A stretch of DNA of 40,773 bases from assembly GCA_002633005.1 (NCBI GenBank), contig NMRA01000107.1, positions 425,694 to 466,466 on the forward strand, given 5' to 3'. Below, in pieces: positions 40,391 through 40,773 of this stretch. This DNA is from Phoronis australis. Taxonomy: Eukaryota > Phoronida > Phoronidae. The position numbers were made by a program, and so were the translations under genes. Numbering within the stretch: the first letter of the stretch is position 1; every line of letters starts with the position of its first letter. The notes under the pieces were generated by a model. That model did not search any database, had not been told where the DNA came from, and saw nothing but the letters and a program-made list of their open reading frames with translations.

Positions 40391-40773
40391 ATTTCTTTCA
40401 CTTTTTGGGCAGATTTTTTAAATACTTCACATAGATTTTTTCACGTGGCGGAACACGCCCTATAATAACTATGTGCTCATTAGTGCGCGCCAGGTTACAA
40501 GTTTTCTCTGGTGAAAGAAACAGTTTAAACGTAACGACTTGTTACTGAGAAAGAGATATACACAGTTGAAAACAACGGTAATTGTGTATTGAACTTGTAA
40601 CACATCCTGAAAAATAATTAAACAACAGCATTTAACCTTGTAGTTACCGAGCAATCAGAGCCTGTGTTGCAGACATATATTTATAAATTTTGAGACTGGA
40701 GTGTCATGTAATTAACAACTTTGTACCAAATGTTACGTTTGGGACCTGATTGCATGTTGGGTGCTATTTATAC
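40391..40773. other. No gene recognised
   Basis: AT-rich sequence beyond the end of the duplicated block. Confidence 0.45.

Overview
This is a window of animal nuclear DNA, AT-rich overall, with GT-AG introns, AATAAA polyadenylation signals, non-LTR, Penelope-like and pogo/Tigger-type transposon remains, and animal-type gene families (calcyphosin-like EF-hand protein, 8-cysteine tetraspanins, a CHORD-like zinc protein, a THAP fragment). A marine invertebrate, perhaps a deuterostome, is my best guess; the sequence alone does not fix the species. Two single N bases (6531 and 11898) mark weak points of the assembly.

Layout. 1-4100: mostly non-coding, with a tRNA-like SINE head (791-866), a GC-richer stretch with several good splice donors (about 1690-2690) and a long foldback repeat (3194-3527). 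4130-5190: last (or only coding) exon of a coiled-coil protein ending in a CHORD-like zinc motif. 5190-7740: no recognised gene, one perfect 24-bp palindrome. 7740-9090: 3' part of a decayed LINE, minus strand. 9091-14745: two direct copies of a 2.2-2.8 kb non-coding repeat; the first copy ends exactly at the N at 11898. 17009-24583: a complete calcyphosin-like gene on the minus strand, rebuilt here from five coding exons joined by good splice sites and matching phases into a 208-residue EF-hand protein; its second intron holds a second LINE fragment and its third intron a mini-element. 25.1-25.8 kb: a candidate exon and a THAP-domain fragment.

26.3-40.4 kb is a tetraspanin cluster. Three intronless genes lie on the plus strand (27679, 33811, 38461). 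All have four membrane segments and an extracellular loop with eight cysteines, the pattern of the TspanC8 subfamily, whose vertebrate members escort the protease ADAM10. The first and last lie in a block duplicated as a whole (about 26355-29765 and 36165-40390). Since duplication the first gene carries five 25-residue repeats in its cytoplasmic tail, whereas the other has one remnant unit behind a frameshift and a stop. Different insertions in the two blocks (a 155-bp MITE, a (CA)n tract, a 1.1-kb segment, a dimer of a mini-element) give a record of what came after the duplication. Between them lie a broken pogo/Tigger-like DNA transposon (about 30130-32740, minus) and the GIY-YIG end of a Penelope-like element (33150-33443, minus).

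Most interesting: the repeat-tailed tetraspanin and its truncated twin; the 51-bp mini-element with 5-bp target duplications; the coiled-coil/CHORD-like protein; and the possibility that the tandem repeat at 9-15 kb is partly an assembly join. All similarity statements are by eye, without database searches.
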